Assembly: GCF_004919045.1 (NCBI RefSeq)
Contig: NZ_SWDW01000005.1
Location: 62,001-126,000 of the forward strand
Direction: 5' to 3'
Source of the DNA: Sinomonas albida
GTDB taxonomy: Bacteria; Actinomycetota; Actinomycetes; Actinomycetales; Micrococcaceae
DNA: 64,000 bases
Part shown: in pieces, positions 8,758 through 18,161 of the stretch
Numbering within the stretch: position 1 is the first letter of the stretch
Layout of the letters: every line of letters begins with the position of its first letter
The notes under the pieces: model-generated
What the model saw: only the letters and a program-made list of their open reading frames with translations
Database searches by the model: none
What the model was told of the DNA's origin: nothing
Made by a program: the position numbers and the translations under genes

Positions 8758-9600
8758 CTACGGTGCCGGCTGGCAGCTTGGGCAGTAGTAGATGTCCCGT
8801 TCGCGCTGCTCCACCGGCCACGTTCCGGGCGCAGCTTCGGCCGGCTCGCCGAGCGTCGCGTGCACGATCCGCGTCCGGCAGCGCTTGCACGGCTGCCCCG
8901 CCCGGCCGTAGACCCAGGAGTCGTCGCGCGGGCCGAAGCCGCCGGTCGTGTTCCGCGACGGGCGGGCCCGGTTGACCTCGAGCAGTCGGCGCGCGGTCGC
9001 GACCATCTTGGGGAGGTCGGCGACCGCCGCGACGGGCGCTGCCGGATGCACCCGCGCGAGGAAGCACAGCTCGTTCCGATAGATGTTCCCGATGCCCGCA
9101 AGGTTGCGCTGGTCGAGGAGCGCGAGGCCGATCGCCCTGTCCGGTCGCGCGCGCAGGTTCGCCTCGGCCCGGTCCGCGTCCCAATCTTCACCGAGCAGGT
9201 CGGGTCCCAAATGGCCGACGACGCGGCCCTCCTCCGCGGTAGGCATCACCTCGAGCACCCCGAGGGAGAAGCCGACGGCGCTCGTGCCGTCCTCGGCCCG
9301 CAGCACCACGCGCGCGGTGTGCGCCGGTTTCCGCCAGCGCTCGCCAGGCGCGTAGACGTGCCAGCTCCCCTCCATCTTGAGATGCGAGTGGATGCTGAGC
9401 GGTTCGTCGGCCTGGTCAGGGGGAGGGGCCAGTCGGTGCAGGAGGTGCTTGCCGCGCGACGCGACCTCGAGCACGGTCCAGCCGGAGAGATCGAGGGTCG
9501 CGAGGGACGGCACGCGGAAGTCCGACGCGGCGAGGCGCTTCCCGGCGAGGCCCGCGTGCAGGCGCACGGCCGCCTGCCAGACGTTGTCGCCCTCAGGCAT
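8758..9600 (-). CDS. nei2: Fpg/Nei-family DNA glycosylase (Nei2-like)
   Basis: Bifunctional base-excision repair glycosylase/AP lyase for oxidised bases. The 280-residue protein begins MPEGDNVWQAA; after Met removal the N-terminal Pro is the catalytic nucleophile and Glu the proton donor. The H2TH region (RNLAGIGNIYRNELCFLA) lies near residues 160-180. The C-terminal zinc finger is CKRCRTRIVH...YYCPSCQ with four cysteines. The start is chosen at the MPEG motif because the catalytic Pro must be residue 2; an upstream in-frame start would bury it. It sits 51 bases downstream of lhr on the same strand, an arrangement known from other actinobacteria, suggesting a shared repair operon. Confidence 0.95.
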   Translation of the reverse strand: MPEGDNVWQAAVRLHAGLAGKRLAASDFRVPSLATLDLSGWTVLEVASRGKHLLHRLAPPPDQADEPLSIHSHLKMEGSWHVYAPGERWRKPAHTARVVLRAEDGTSAVGFSLGVLEVMPTAEEGRVVGHLGPDLLGEDWDADRAEANLRARPDRAIGLALLDQRNLAGIGNIYRNELCFLARVHPAAPVAAVADLPKMVATARRLLEVNRARPSRNTTGGFGPRDDSWVYGRAGQPCKRCRTRIVHATLGEPAEAAPGTWPVEQRERDIYYCPSCQPAP

Positions 9601-9651
9601 GGTGCGCCTCAGGCATACAGTTCCCCGGGCCGGCGGCCCTCGCCGCACTGC

Positions 9652-12600
9652 TCAGGCACGGATCCGCACCCCGCGCGGCGTCGAGTACGCTCCGGCGCTC
9701 TGGAGCGCACGCGCGAGCTCGGTGTCGAGGAGGTCCCGCCCGTTGACCTTCTCCATGACGAGCTTGTCCACGGCCCCCGAGCGGACGACGCCCACGAGGG
9801 CGGCCGCCGCGGGAGCGAGCACGCGCGGGTCGTCGGAGAAGGCGAGCAGCGTCTTGCCGCCGCGTTCGACGTAGAGGATCAGGGCGCCGTCGACCGTCAC
9901 GACGAGCGCGCCCGCCTTCCTGCCCGGGCGGTGGCCCGTCGCGGCGTCGGGGACCTCGGGCCAGGCGAGGGCCGCGCCGTACGGGTTGGCGGGATCGGTC
10001 GCGGCGAGCGCGAGGGCCTCGCCCACGGCCTGGGGCTCGAATCCGTCGCCGGGGGCCGGGGGCGCCGCGGTCTCGTCCCGCGCGAAGGAACGCAGGCGAT
10101 CCACGGTGGCCGGCACGGCGAACTGCGCGGCGCCGAGCCGGTCCACGAAGTACCCGCGCCGGCAATTCCCGGACTCCTCGAGGCGCGAGAGCACCTTGTA
10201 CAGCAGCCCGAAGCCGCCGGGAACGTCCTCGGCCATGACCGATCCGCGGGTGAGCACGCCGTACCGGTCCATGAGCAGTTCGGCGAGCGCGTGGGCTTTG
10301 ATCGTCGCGTCGACGTCGACGCGCGGAACCGCCGACCAGCGGCCGACGGCGAGTGGCGGCGCGGCGGACGACGGCGCGTCGAAGCCCCTGCCGACGGCAC
10401 CGAGGCGCCCGAGACGAGGGGAGCGCCCGCCGCGGAGCGCCTGCGGGCTGTGATACGGACTGTACGAGCGGGTCCGCGGTGTGCGCGCCGGCTGGCGATG
10501 CGCAGTGTGCCCGGCGTCGAGCATCGCGCGGACGGGGGCGAACGTGTCGCCCGTGATGCGGCCGGCCCACGCGAGGCCCCAGAGGGCCTGGACTGCGGCC
10601 TCGTCCGGGAGCACGCTGTCCATGCCACCGGCCGCCTCCGCAAGCTGCCGGAAGAAGTACCCGCCGCCGCCCGACAGGAAGTCGAGGACCCGCTGCTGCG
10701 CCGCGTCCGGCTCGAACTCCGGGTCCGGCGCGAGCGTGAGCGCGGCCGATTCGCCCACGTGCAGGCTGATCCAGCCGTCGTTGCCGGGCAGCGCGCCCGC
10801 GCCCGTCCAGAGCACCTCGCCGCTCGCCATGAGCTCGTCGAGCACGGCGGGTGCGTAGTCGGACACGCGACTGCGCAGCACGAGCGGCTCCCACGCGCTC
10901 GCGGGGATCGGCACGCCGCTGAGCTGGTCGACGACCGTCAGGACGCCGTCGTGCCCGCGCAGCCCCGAGCCGCGCCCGCCCGCTGCACGCCGGCCAACCT
11001 CGCCCGCCCGGCCGGGGACCCCTGCGCTCGCGGGCGCATCGGCTGGGCCAACGTGCTGCCACGCCGCGAGGAACCGCGCGAAGGCGGGCTGGTCGACAGG
11101 CTCGACGTCGGCGCGCAGCGCCGCAAGGGAGCGCCGGCGGATCTTCCGCAGGACGCTCGCGTCGCACCACTCGCCCGGACTGCCGGGCCCGCCCGCAGCG
11201 GGCGTCTCGCCGCTCGTGGGGCGGAACGTCCCCTCGATGACGCGCCCGTCCGCCGCGAGCCGCTTGAGCGTCGAATGGACGACGGCGACTCCCAGTCCCA
11301 GCCGTGCCGCCGCCTCCCCGGCGGTGAACGGCCCATGCGTGCGCGCGTAGCGGCCCACGAGGTCGCCGAGCGGATCCGCGACGGGCTCGATGAATGCGAG
11401 CGGCACGCCGATGGGCAGGGGAACTCCGAGCGCGTCCCGCAATCGGGAGGCGTCCTCGATCGCGGCATAGCGCTCGGCCCCAGCGATCGAGACCACGAGG
11501 GCCCGCTTGCCAGCCACCAGCTCCTCGAGGTGCTGGGAGCTCTCAGCGAGATGCTGGGCTTCCTCGGCGAGGCGCCCGCTGGCATAGGCACCCTCGTGCC
11601 CGGAGACGCGGAGCCGCTCGGCCACCTCGGCCACCGAGAGCGGCCCCAAGAGCCGCAGCAGGTCCGCCGCGCCTTCGAGGCCGGACAGCTGACGGTCCTC
11701 GGCAAGCCGCTGCAGCTCGCGCTCGGTCTGCTCGATGATGCGCGCGTCGAGGAGTTCGCTCAGCTCGGCGCGGCCCAGAAGCTCGTTGAGGAGCGTCGAG
11801 TCGAGGGAGAGCGCGGCGGCGCGCCTCTCCGCGAGCGGGGAATCGCCCTCGTACAGGAACTGCGCGACGTAGCCGAAGAGGAGGGACCGCGCGAAGGGCG
11901 AGGGCTGCTGGGTGGTGGTCTCGACGAGCCGCAGCTCGCGGCGCTGCATCGACGCTGCCACGTCCTTGAGGGCTGGCAGGTCGTAGACGTCCTGGAGGCA
12001 CTCGCGCACCGCCTCAAGGATGATCGGGAACTGCGGGAACTTCTTCGCGACGTCGAGCAGCTGCGACGCGCGCTGGCGCTGCTGCCACAGGGGCTGCCGC
12101 TTGGTGGGGTTCTGCCGCGGCAGGAGGAGCGCACGGGCGGCGCACTCGCGGAAGCGAGCCGCGAACAGGGCCGATCCGCCCACCTCGTCCGTCACGATGC
12201 TCTCGAGTTCGTCCGGCTCGAAGACGAACAGCTCGGCCCCCGGCGGCTCGTCCTCCATCATCGGCACGCGCAGCACGATCCCGTCGTCGGCGGCCATGGC
12301 GGAACCGTCGATCCCGTAGCGCTGGCTCAGCCGCTGCCCGACCGCGAGTGCCCACGGCGCGTGGACGGGCATGCCGAACGGCGAATGCAGCACCACGCGC
12401 CAGTCGCCGAGTTCGTCCTGGAAGCGCTCGACCACGAGCGTCCGGTCGCTCGGCACGAGCTCGGTGGCCTGCTTTTGCTCGTCGAGGTACTGGAGGAGGT
12501 TCCCGGCCGCGAACGGGTCGAGCCCTGCCGCTTCGATGCGCGAGAGAGCGCGCTCGCGGTCCGCGCCGGACACCTCGCGCTGGAACGCCCCGAGTGCGCG

Positions 12601-14769
12601 GCCGAGCTCGACGGGCCGCCCCACGCCGTCGCCCTTCCAGAACGGCAGCTTGCCGGGCTGGCCGAACGCGGGGGAGACGAGCACGCGGTCGTGCGTGATG
12701 TCCTCGATCTTCCAGCTCGTGGCGCCGAGCGCGAAGATATCGCCCACGCGGGATTCGTAGACCATCTCCTCGTCGAGCTCGCCGACCCGCCGCCCGCCGC
12801 GCGCGGCCTGGGCCGCGGTCGACCCTTCGGCCTCCGTGCCCACGATGTAGACCCCGAACAGCCCTCGGTCGGGGATCGTGCCGCCCGAGGTGACGGCGAG
12901 CCGCTGCGCGCCGGGGCGCCCTTCGATGGTGCCCTCGGTGCGGTCCCAGACGATGCGCGGCCGCAGCTCGGCGAACTCGTCGCTCGGGTACTTGCCGGAG
13001 AGCAGGTCGAGAGTCGCGTCGAAGGCCGAGCGCGGCAGGGTGGCGAAAGGCGCCGAGCGGCGCACGACGTCGAACCACTCCTCGACGTCGATCGGGCCGA
13101 GCGCCGTGGCCGCGACCGTCTGCTGCGCGAGGATGTCGAGCGGGTTGGTGGGCACGTGCAGCGCCTCGATCTGGCCCGCGAGCATGCGCTCCACCGTGAT
13201 GGCTGTGTGGACGAGGTCCGCGCGGTGCTTCGGGAACAGGACGCCCTGGCTCACCTCGCCGACCTGGTGTCCCGCGCGTCCCACGCGCTGCAGGCCCGAA
13301 GCGACCGACGGCGGCGACTCGACTTGGATCACGAGGTCGACGAGGCCCATGTCGATACCCAGCTCGAGGCTGCTGGTCGCGACGACGCAGCGCAAGCGCC
13401 CGGACTTGAGGTCGTCCTCGATCTGGGCGCGCTGCTCCTTCGAGACCGAGCCGTGGTGGGCCCGCGCGAGCACGGGGTCCGCGCCCGAGGTCTGGCCCGC
13501 CTGGGCCATCATCTCGGCGGGCGTCCGCGTGGCCGTGGCGGTTCGGGCCCCCCGATCCGAGGAACCGCGATCCGCGGAACCCCGATCAGGGCTCGCGTCC
13601 CACGGGTCACCGCCCGGAGTCGACCCCTGAACCTCGGCAGTGGCCGGCTCGTCCCACACGCTCGGCTGGAGGCGCTCGGCATAGATCTCGTTGAGTCGGC
13701 CCGTCAGCCGCTCGGCGAGGCGGCGCGAGTTCGAGAACACGATCGTGGAGCGGTTCGCGAGCACGAGGTCCACGATCTTCTCTTCGACGTGCGGCCAGAT
13801 CGAGGCCTGCGGCTGGAGGCCTGAGGCCGGGCCCATGTCGTGCGCGCCAGCTGCGCCCTGGAGATCGCTCATGTCCTCCACGGGCACCGTCACGGTGAGC
13901 TCCCACGTCTTGGAAGCGGGCGGCGCCACGATCTCGCACGGCGCCTGCCCCGCGAGGAACTGCGCCACGAGCTCGCGCGGCTCGACCGTGGCCGAGAGCC
14001 CGATCCGCTGCGCCGGCGTGGGCAAGAGCGCGTCGAGCCGTTCGAGCGAGACCGCGAGGTGCGCGCCGCGCTTGGTGCCCGCCACCGCGTGCACCTCGTC
14101 GACGATCACGGTCTCGACCTGCGAGAGCGTCTCGCGAGCCTGCGACGTGAGCATCAGATAGAGCGATTCGGGCGTGGTGATAAGGATGTCCGGCGGGTGG
14201 GCCAGGAGCGCGCGACGATCCGCCGCCGTCGTGTCCCCCGAGCGCACGCCAACGCTCACGTCCGGCGCGGCGAGCCCGAGCCGTCGCGCCGTCTGGGAGA
14301 TGCCGATGAGCGGCGCGCGGAGGTTTCGTTCGACGTCCACGCCGAGCGCCTTGAGTGGCGAGATGTACAGCACCTTGGTGTGGTTCTTCGGCGCACGACG
14401 GCGCCGCCCGCCTCCCGCGGGCTCGTCCCCTGGGGCGTCGCTTGCCCGGGCCCCGACGTCGCCGCGGGACAGGCCGGGGAGGGTCCCGCCGTCGTCCGCT
14501 TCGGGCGAGGCGCCCGACCCGCCGTCGTGACGCATGAGCCGGTCGAGCGACCACAGGAACGCCGCGAGGGTCTTTCCGGAGCCTGTCGGGGCGACGACGA
14601 GCGCGTGCCGGCCCGAGGAGATTGCCTCCCAAGCACCGGCCTGAGCAGGGGTGGGCCCGCGGAAGGCACCCTGGAACCATTCGCGCGTGGCCGCGCCGAA
14701 CCGCTCGAGGACCGCCGCGGACTGATCCGCGCCGCGGCCGTCCGAGTTCCGGTTCGGGTTCCGGGCCAT
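9652..14769 (-). CDS. lhr: Lhr-type ATP-dependent DNA helicase
   Basis: Superfamily 2 helicase of about 1705 residues, a usual length for actinobacterial Lhr. Motifs include the N-terminal Q-like FRGPTPAQAGAW, Walker A VVAPTGSGKTLAAF, the DEVH box (IVDEVHAVAGTKRG), SAT in IGLSATV, and motif VI RVGRAGHQVG. Then come the winged-helix and Lhr core regions and a long C-terminal Lhr domain. Two low-complexity acidic/Ser-Gly insertions occur, near residues 85-125 and 380-420 (SPDRGSADRGSSDRG), in surface loops. Start ATG 14769 is preferred for its basic MARNPN start; a GTG at 14790 is in frame. It is a DNA-repair helicase, and nei2 follows directly. Confidence 0.96.
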   Translation of the reverse strand: MARNPNRNSDGRGADQSAAVLERFGAATREWFQGAFRGPTPAQAGAWEAISSGRHALVVAPTGSGKTLAAFLWSLDRLMRHDGGSGASPEADDGGTLPGLSRGDVGARASDAPGDEPAGGGRRRRAPKNHTKVLYISPLKALGVDVERNLRAPLIGISQTARRLGLAAPDVSVGVRSGDTTAADRRALLAHPPDILITTPESLYLMLTSQARETLSQVETVIVDEVHAVAGTKRGAHLAVSLERLDALLPTPAQRIGLSATVEPRELVAQFLAGQAPCEIVAPPASKTWELTVTVPVEDMSDLQGAAGAHDMGPASGLQPQASIWPHVEEKIVDLVLANRSTIVFSNSRRLAERLTGRLNEIYAERLQPSVWDEPATAEVQGSTPGGDPWDASPDRGSADRGSSDRGARTATATRTPAEMMAQAGQTSGADPVLARAHHGSVSKEQRAQIEDDLKSGRLRCVVATSSLELGIDMGLVDLVIQVESPPSVASGLQRVGRAGHQVGEVSQGVLFPKHRADLVHTAITVERMLAGQIEALHVPTNPLDILAQQTVAATALGPIDVEEWFDVVRRSAPFATLPRSAFDATLDLLSGKYPSDEFAELRPRIVWDRTEGTIEGRPGAQRLAVTSGGTIPDRGLFGVYIVGTEAEGSTAAQAARGGRRVGELDEEMVYESRVGDIFALGATSWKIEDITHDRVLVSPAFGQPGKLPFWKGDGVGRPVELGRALGAFQREVSGADRERALSRIEAAGLDPFAAGNLLQYLDEQKQATELVPSDRTLVVERFQDELGDWRVVLHSPFGMPVHAPWALAVGQRLSQRYGIDGSAMAADDGIVLRVPMMEDEPPGAELFVFEPDELESIVTDEVGGSALFAARFRECAARALLLPRQNPTKRQPLWQQRQRASQLLDVAKKFPQFPIILEAVRECLQDVYDLPALKDVAASMQRRELRLVETTTQQPSPFARSLLFGYVAQFLYEGDSPLAERRAAALSLDSTLLNELLGRAELSELLDARIIEQTERELQRLAEDRQLSGLEGAADLLRLLGPLSVAEVAERLRVSGHEGAYASGRLAEEAQHLAESSQHLEELVAGKRALVVSIAGAERYAAIEDASRLRDALGVPLPIGVPLAFIEPVADPLGDLVGRYARTHGPFTAGEAAARLGLGVAVVHSTLKRLAADGRVIEGTFRPTSGETPAAGGPGSPGEWCDASVLRKIRRRSLAALRADVEPVDQPAFARFLAAWQHVGPADAPASAGVPGRAGEVGRRAAGGRGSGLRGHDGVLTVVDQLSGVPIPASAWEPLVLRSRVSDYAPAVLDELMASGEVLWTGAGALPGNDGWISLHVGESAALTLAPDPEFEPDAAQQRVLDFLSGGGGYFFRQLAEAAGGMDSVLPDEAAVQALWGLAWAGRITGDTFAPVRAMLDAGHTAHRQPARTPRTRSYSPYHSPQALRGGRSPRLGRLGAVGRGFDAPSSAAPPLAVGRWSAVPRVDVDATIKAHALAELLMDRYGVLTRGSVMAEDVPGGFGLLYKVLSRLEESGNCRRGYFVDRLGAAQFAVPATVDRLRSFARDETAAPPAPGDGFEPQAVGEALALAATDPANPYGAALAWPEVPDAATGHRPGRKAGALVVTVDGALILYVERGGKTLLAFSDDPRVLAPAAAALVGVVRSGAVDKLVMEKVNGRDLLDTELARALQSAGAYSTPRGVRIRA

Positions 14770-14835
14770 CACCAGACCATCATCCCGCACCCCACCGACA
14801 CTTCTGCAGGACGCCTCAGGACGGCCCCGAACGCG

Positions 14836-14898
14836 GAAGTCCCCTAAAGTCTCGACAAGTCCCCGTGAGGGTGACTTGTCGAGTCCCTAGGGGACTTC
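14836..14898. repeat. Large two-part hairpin, possible terminator or small repeat element
   Basis: The outer arms are GAAGTCCCCTA (14836-14846) and its complement (14888-14898). After a 4x4 internal mismatch come inner arms CTCGACAAGTC (14851-14861) and GACTTGTCGAG (14873-14883), with CCC/GGG closing the loop. It lies 19 bases past the stop of the minus-strand DUF4232 gene and upstream of lhr, so it can end the former transcript. The repeated GGGACTTGTCGAG / GGGGACTTC words also resemble a small palindromic repeat. Confidence 0.75.
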
Positions 14899-14916
14899 GA
14901 TTCGGAGCCGAGGTGC

Positions 14917-15561
14917 CTACATCGGCTGGAAGGACCGGATCGTCAGGAGGTGGAGTCCGGCCTCGCTGCAGGCCGTCTGCTGGTTTGGGATGAAGAGCGA
15001 GCCGTAGTCCTCCGGCGGATAGATCCGGATGCCCGCGGCCTGGACCTCGGTGCAGCTTCCGGCGTAGAGGCCGGCCTGCGTGTAGCCGAAGTCGGCGGCG
15101 CCGGACTGGCCGGGGTTGAGCGTGATGTCGACCGGCGGGACGCTCTGGTCGCGATCGGCCGGGGCGCCGATCGGGCCGCCGTCCGGGCCGTTCGTGAGCG
15201 AGACGCCTGCGAAGCCGCTCAGCAGGCATGCGCTGCTGCCGGTGTTCTTGAGCACGATCTTCGTGTAGACGTGGCCGGCCGCCCCTCCTGCGCCCGGGGC
15301 GAGGGACGCGCTGAGCTGCGTCGAGACACACCGCGCGAGGCCGCCCGCGTTCGAGGCGGGAGCGGAGGCGGAGGCGGAGGCCGGGGATGAGCTGGAGGAT
15401 GCCGAGGGCGTCGGGCTCGCCGAGGCGCTCATGGGCGTGGACGACGACGGCGCTGGGCTTGAGCTGGTCTGGCTCGCGGAGTTGTTGCCGCACGCGGAGA
15501 GGCCCAGCGCGACGATGAAGATCGCCGAGGCGAGGGCCGGAAGACGCAGGTGGCGGGTCAT
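14917..15561 (-). CDS. DUF4232-domain lipoprotein
   Basis: This 214-residue exported lipoprotein has a signal peptide with lipobox (IFIVALGLSACGNN, about residues 10-26), a Ser/Pro/Ala-rich tether, then a DUF4232 beta-sandwich domain. The domain carries the usual pattern GHVYTKIVLKNTGSSACLLSGFAGVSL and a C-terminal disulfide-type Cys pair region. The start MTRHLRLP gives a proper basic n-region; a start eight codons upstream is possible. Function of the family is unknown. It is a single gene, with the large hairpin just downstream. Confidence 0.9.
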   Translation of the reverse strand: MTRHLRLPALASAIFIVALGLSACGNNSASQTSSSPAPSSSTPMSASASPTPSASSSSSPASASASAPASNAGGLARCVSTQLSASLAPGAGGAAGHVYTKIVLKNTGSSACLLSGFAGVSLTNGPDGGPIGAPADRDQSVPPVDITLNPGQSGAADFGYTQAGLYAGSCTEVQAAGIRIYPPEDYGSLFIPNQQTACSEAGLHLLTIRSFQPM

Positions 15562-15657
15562 AGTCCCAGAATTCACTCCAGCCACACCAGCGTCAAGTAT
15601 CGGCGCGGGTCGCCGCGCTAACCGTTAGATAACGGCCGTTGGCCCCTGGGCAGGGCC

Positions 15658-16812
15658 CTAGCGCACCTCAACGGTCAGGATCTGGACCCCGTTGTTCCCC
15701 ATCCCGCCCAAGTTCCATTCGGCCTCGAGGGGCTGGATGTTGCCAGCGGAATCGGTGGCCCGGCATGCGAGCTCGTGCCGGCCGGGCGTCGCGACCCACG
15801 GGAACGTCCAGCCCTGCCACGCGTGCAGCCCGACCGGCGGATCCACGTGCGCGGCGAGCCACTCGCCGTCGATCCCCACCTCGACCCTGGAAATGACCCC
15901 ATTCCCGGACCACGCCCGCCCGCGCAGCATCGTGGGCCCGGCCCCGAGCGTGCGCTGCCGCGTGAGGAAGTCGGGGATGCCTGGCGGGACCATGAGCGAA
16001 CGGACCCTGATCCGCCGCACCGGTGTGCCGGCGTCGTCCGCGTCCTTCCGGAAGACGTAGGCGACCGCCTGCTGGTAGCCGGTGAAAGGCTCGGTGACGG
16101 CCTCGATCGAGCGGAGCCACTTGACGCTCGTCATGCCATACCAGCCCGGCACCAGAAGGCGCACGGGAAAGCCGTGCTGCGGCGGGAGCGGCCGGCCATT
16201 CATCTCGTAGGCGAGCAGCACGCCCTCCGCACTGGCCTCTTCGACCGTGAGGCTGCGCGCGTAGTCCTGTTCGACCGAGTCCTGGATACCTCGGTCGTGG
16301 CCCGTGAACACGAGCTCCACGGCCTCGGGTGCGAGGGCCGCCTCGACGAGGAGCGGCGCGAGCGGCGTGCCGGTCCATTCGGCCGTGCCGAAGCCGCCGA
16401 GGTCCCACGGTTGGCTGATGGGCCGAGGCTCGAAGCGCGTGCGGCCGTTGCCCGCGCACTCGAGGATCACCGTGACGGTCTCGCGCGGCAGGCGCGTGAG
16501 GTCACTCAGCGTGAGTTCGAGCGGGCGCCCGACCGCGCCGCCGATGGTGAGGCGCCACTCGACCGGGTCGACGTCCGGGACGTCGAAATGCGTCAGGACG
16601 TAGTGCAGCCCCGGGGGAGTGAGCGGCCAGCGGAGAGCCTCGAGAGGCGCCTCGTGGTTGCGGCCGGCGAGGTGGAGTTCCTCGAGCGTGATGGGACCAG
16701 TGGTCGGGCTCGTGGGGAGGGTCGGGGCTTGGGCCGTGGGCTCGGCAGTGGCCGCAGCGGGGGCGGCGACGTGGTGCTGCGGCCGGTGCTGGGCGGTGAT
16801 TTTGGCTCGCAT
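15658..16812 (-). CDS. Sulfite oxidase-like molybdopterin-dependent oxidoreductase
   Basis: The 384-residue protein has an oxidoreductase molybdopterin domain (about residues 40-250) with the Mo-ligating Cys in VTVILECAGNGRTRFEP, then HGFPVRLLVPGWYGMTSVKWL. A Mo-co dimerisation domain follows (residues about 260-384, RVEVGIDGEWLAAHVD, WQGWTFPWVATPGRHELACRATDSAGNIQP). This is the SUOX/nitrate reductase fold. No Tat or Sec signal is obvious: the N-terminus is Ala/Thr/Pro rich, so it may be cytoplasmic. No strong ribosome site separates ATG 16812 from GTG 16845. Substrate is unproven. It follows the antiporter gene on the same strand after about 100 bases. Confidence 0.9.
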   Translation of the reverse strand: MRAKITAQHRPQHHVAAPAAATAEPTAQAPTLPTSPTTGPITLEELHLAGRNHEAPLEALRWPLTPPGLHYVLTHFDVPDVDPVEWRLTIGGAVGRPLELTLSDLTRLPRETVTVILECAGNGRTRFEPRPISQPWDLGGFGTAEWTGTPLAPLLVEAALAPEAVELVFTGHDRGIQDSVEQDYARSLTVEEASAEGVLLAYEMNGRPLPPQHGFPVRLLVPGWYGMTSVKWLRSIEAVTEPFTGYQQAVAYVFRKDADDAGTPVRRIRVRSLMVPPGIPDFLTRQRTLGAGPTMLRGRAWSGNGVISRVEVGIDGEWLAAHVDPPVGLHAWQGWTFPWVATPGRHELACRATDSAGNIQPLEAEWNLGGMGNNGVQILTVEVR

Positions 16813-16912
16813 GGAGTCAGTGTGGGCGCGCCCGGGAGCGCGCACAATGGCCGGTCGCCCCGGGCGGTGGCCTTACTCCGGCTGCGGCCCGACCTAGGCG
16901 CCCGCGGCAGCG

Positions 16913-18151
16913 TCAGCTGCCCGCGGCGGGCTTGGGCTTGGGCTTCGGCTTGGGTTTCGGGGAGCCCGGCCCGGTGGCGGCCTCTCCGCCTGCCTCCGGC
17001 GGGGCGTCGCCCACCTGCGTGCCCTTGGGCGGACGACGCGCGGCAAGGCTCGCCGCCGCCGTCGTCCCTCCGATCGTGACGAGCGCCCCGAGGAGCATGG
17101 CCGCGTCCTCGCCGGGCGCGAGCACGCCGAGGCTCCGCCCGATCGTCGCGGCCGCGACGGGGACGCCGAGCTGGGCGGCCGAGGCTGCCGCGAACGGCAG
17201 GGGCATGCCGGTGAGCCGAGACGCGGCGTGGGCCACGACCGCGCCGAGTCCCAGGAGGACGCCGAGGAGGATCATCTGCGGGTGGCCGCCGAGCTGTCGC
17301 AAGTCGATCGACGCGCCGAGCCACACGAAGAACACGGGGCCGAGGAAGCCGTCGTTGAGCGCGAAAAGCTGCCGGGCCAGGCGCCGCGGCTCGCCCACCG
17401 CGGAGACGGCGAGGCCGAACGCGAAGCCCGCGAGCATGATCGAGACGTTGAAGAACAGCGCGAGCCCGGCGAGCGCAAACAGCACCGTGAGCTGGATCCT
17501 CAGCTCGAGCGCGAACTTGCGATTCTCCGAGAAGGTATGGAGCCGGTGCCGCGCCCCGCTCACCTCGACCATGCGCAGGAGCCACCAGACGACGACGGCG
17601 CACACCGCCACAGCGAGCGCGCCGATGGCCTTGGGGCCGGCGTGGGAGGGGTCGATCGCGAGCGGGAGGGCGACGATTGCCGCGACGTCCGCGAGCGCCA
17701 CTTGGGCGGTGAGCTCGAGGACGGACGTGCCGGTGAACTTGAGCGATTCGATGATGGGCAGCACGAGCGCAGCGGACGACGACGCCATCAGCACCGCGTA
17801 CAGCGGCGCGTTCGCGGGCCCGAACAGCAGGGCGACGGCCACGCCGAGGGCCACCGCGACCACCGCCGTGACGACCACCCGCAGAGCCCCCTTGCCGATG
17901 GCCTCGCGGATCGTCTTGTCGCGCACGGGCACGTGGGTGCCCGAGACGAACATCATGAGCGCGAAGCCCATGTCCGCGAGGAACTTGAGCGTCTCGTTGT
18001 TCGCGTCGACCCAGCCCAGGAGGGAGCGGCCCACGATGACGCCGGCGAGCAGCTCCCCGAGAACGAGCGGCAGGTGCCACGTCCGCCTCGCCGCGAGGAG
18101 CGGGCCCACGAGGGCGACGAGGCAGATGAGGGACAGCTCGACGAAGCTCAC
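16913..18151 (-). CDS. Cation:proton antiporter (CPA2/KefB-like)
   Basis: Integral membrane protein of 412 residues with 11-13 hydrophobic segments starting MSFVELSLICLVALVGPLL. Family features are HLPLVLGELLAGVIVG near the N-terminus, a LADVAAIVALP stretch carrying the membrane Asp expected for ion exchange, and FLGPVFFVWLGASIDL typical of Na+/H+ exchangers. No TrkA-N domain is present. The C-terminus ends in a striking KPKPKPKPKP tail after a hydrophilic linker. Ion specificity is not readable from sequence. A ParB-like gene lies 10 bases upstream on the same strand. Confidence 0.9.
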   Translation of the reverse strand: MSFVELSLICLVALVGPLLAARRTWHLPLVLGELLAGVIVGRSLLGWVDANNETLKFLADMGFALMMFVSGTHVPVRDKTIREAIGKGALRVVVTAVVAVALGVAVALLFGPANAPLYAVLMASSSAALVLPIIESLKFTGTSVLELTAQVALADVAAIVALPLAIDPSHAGPKAIGALAVAVCAVVVWWLLRMVEVSGARHRLHTFSENRKFALELRIQLTVLFALAGLALFFNVSIMLAGFAFGLAVSAVGEPRRLARQLFALNDGFLGPVFFVWLGASIDLRQLGGHPQMILLGVLLGLGAVVAHAASRLTGMPLPFAAASAAQLGVPVAAATIGRSLGVLAPGEDAAMLLGALVTIGGTTAAASLAARRPPKGTQVGDAPPEAGGEAATGPGSPKPKPKPKPKPAAGS

Positions 18152-18161
18152 GCCCTAGCCC

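Noticed and set aside
8635-13824. 1729-codon open frame on the plus strand
   Set aside because: It is antisense to lhr and nei2, has Arg/Ala-rich shadow composition and no domain. Long antisense frames are expected at this GC content.
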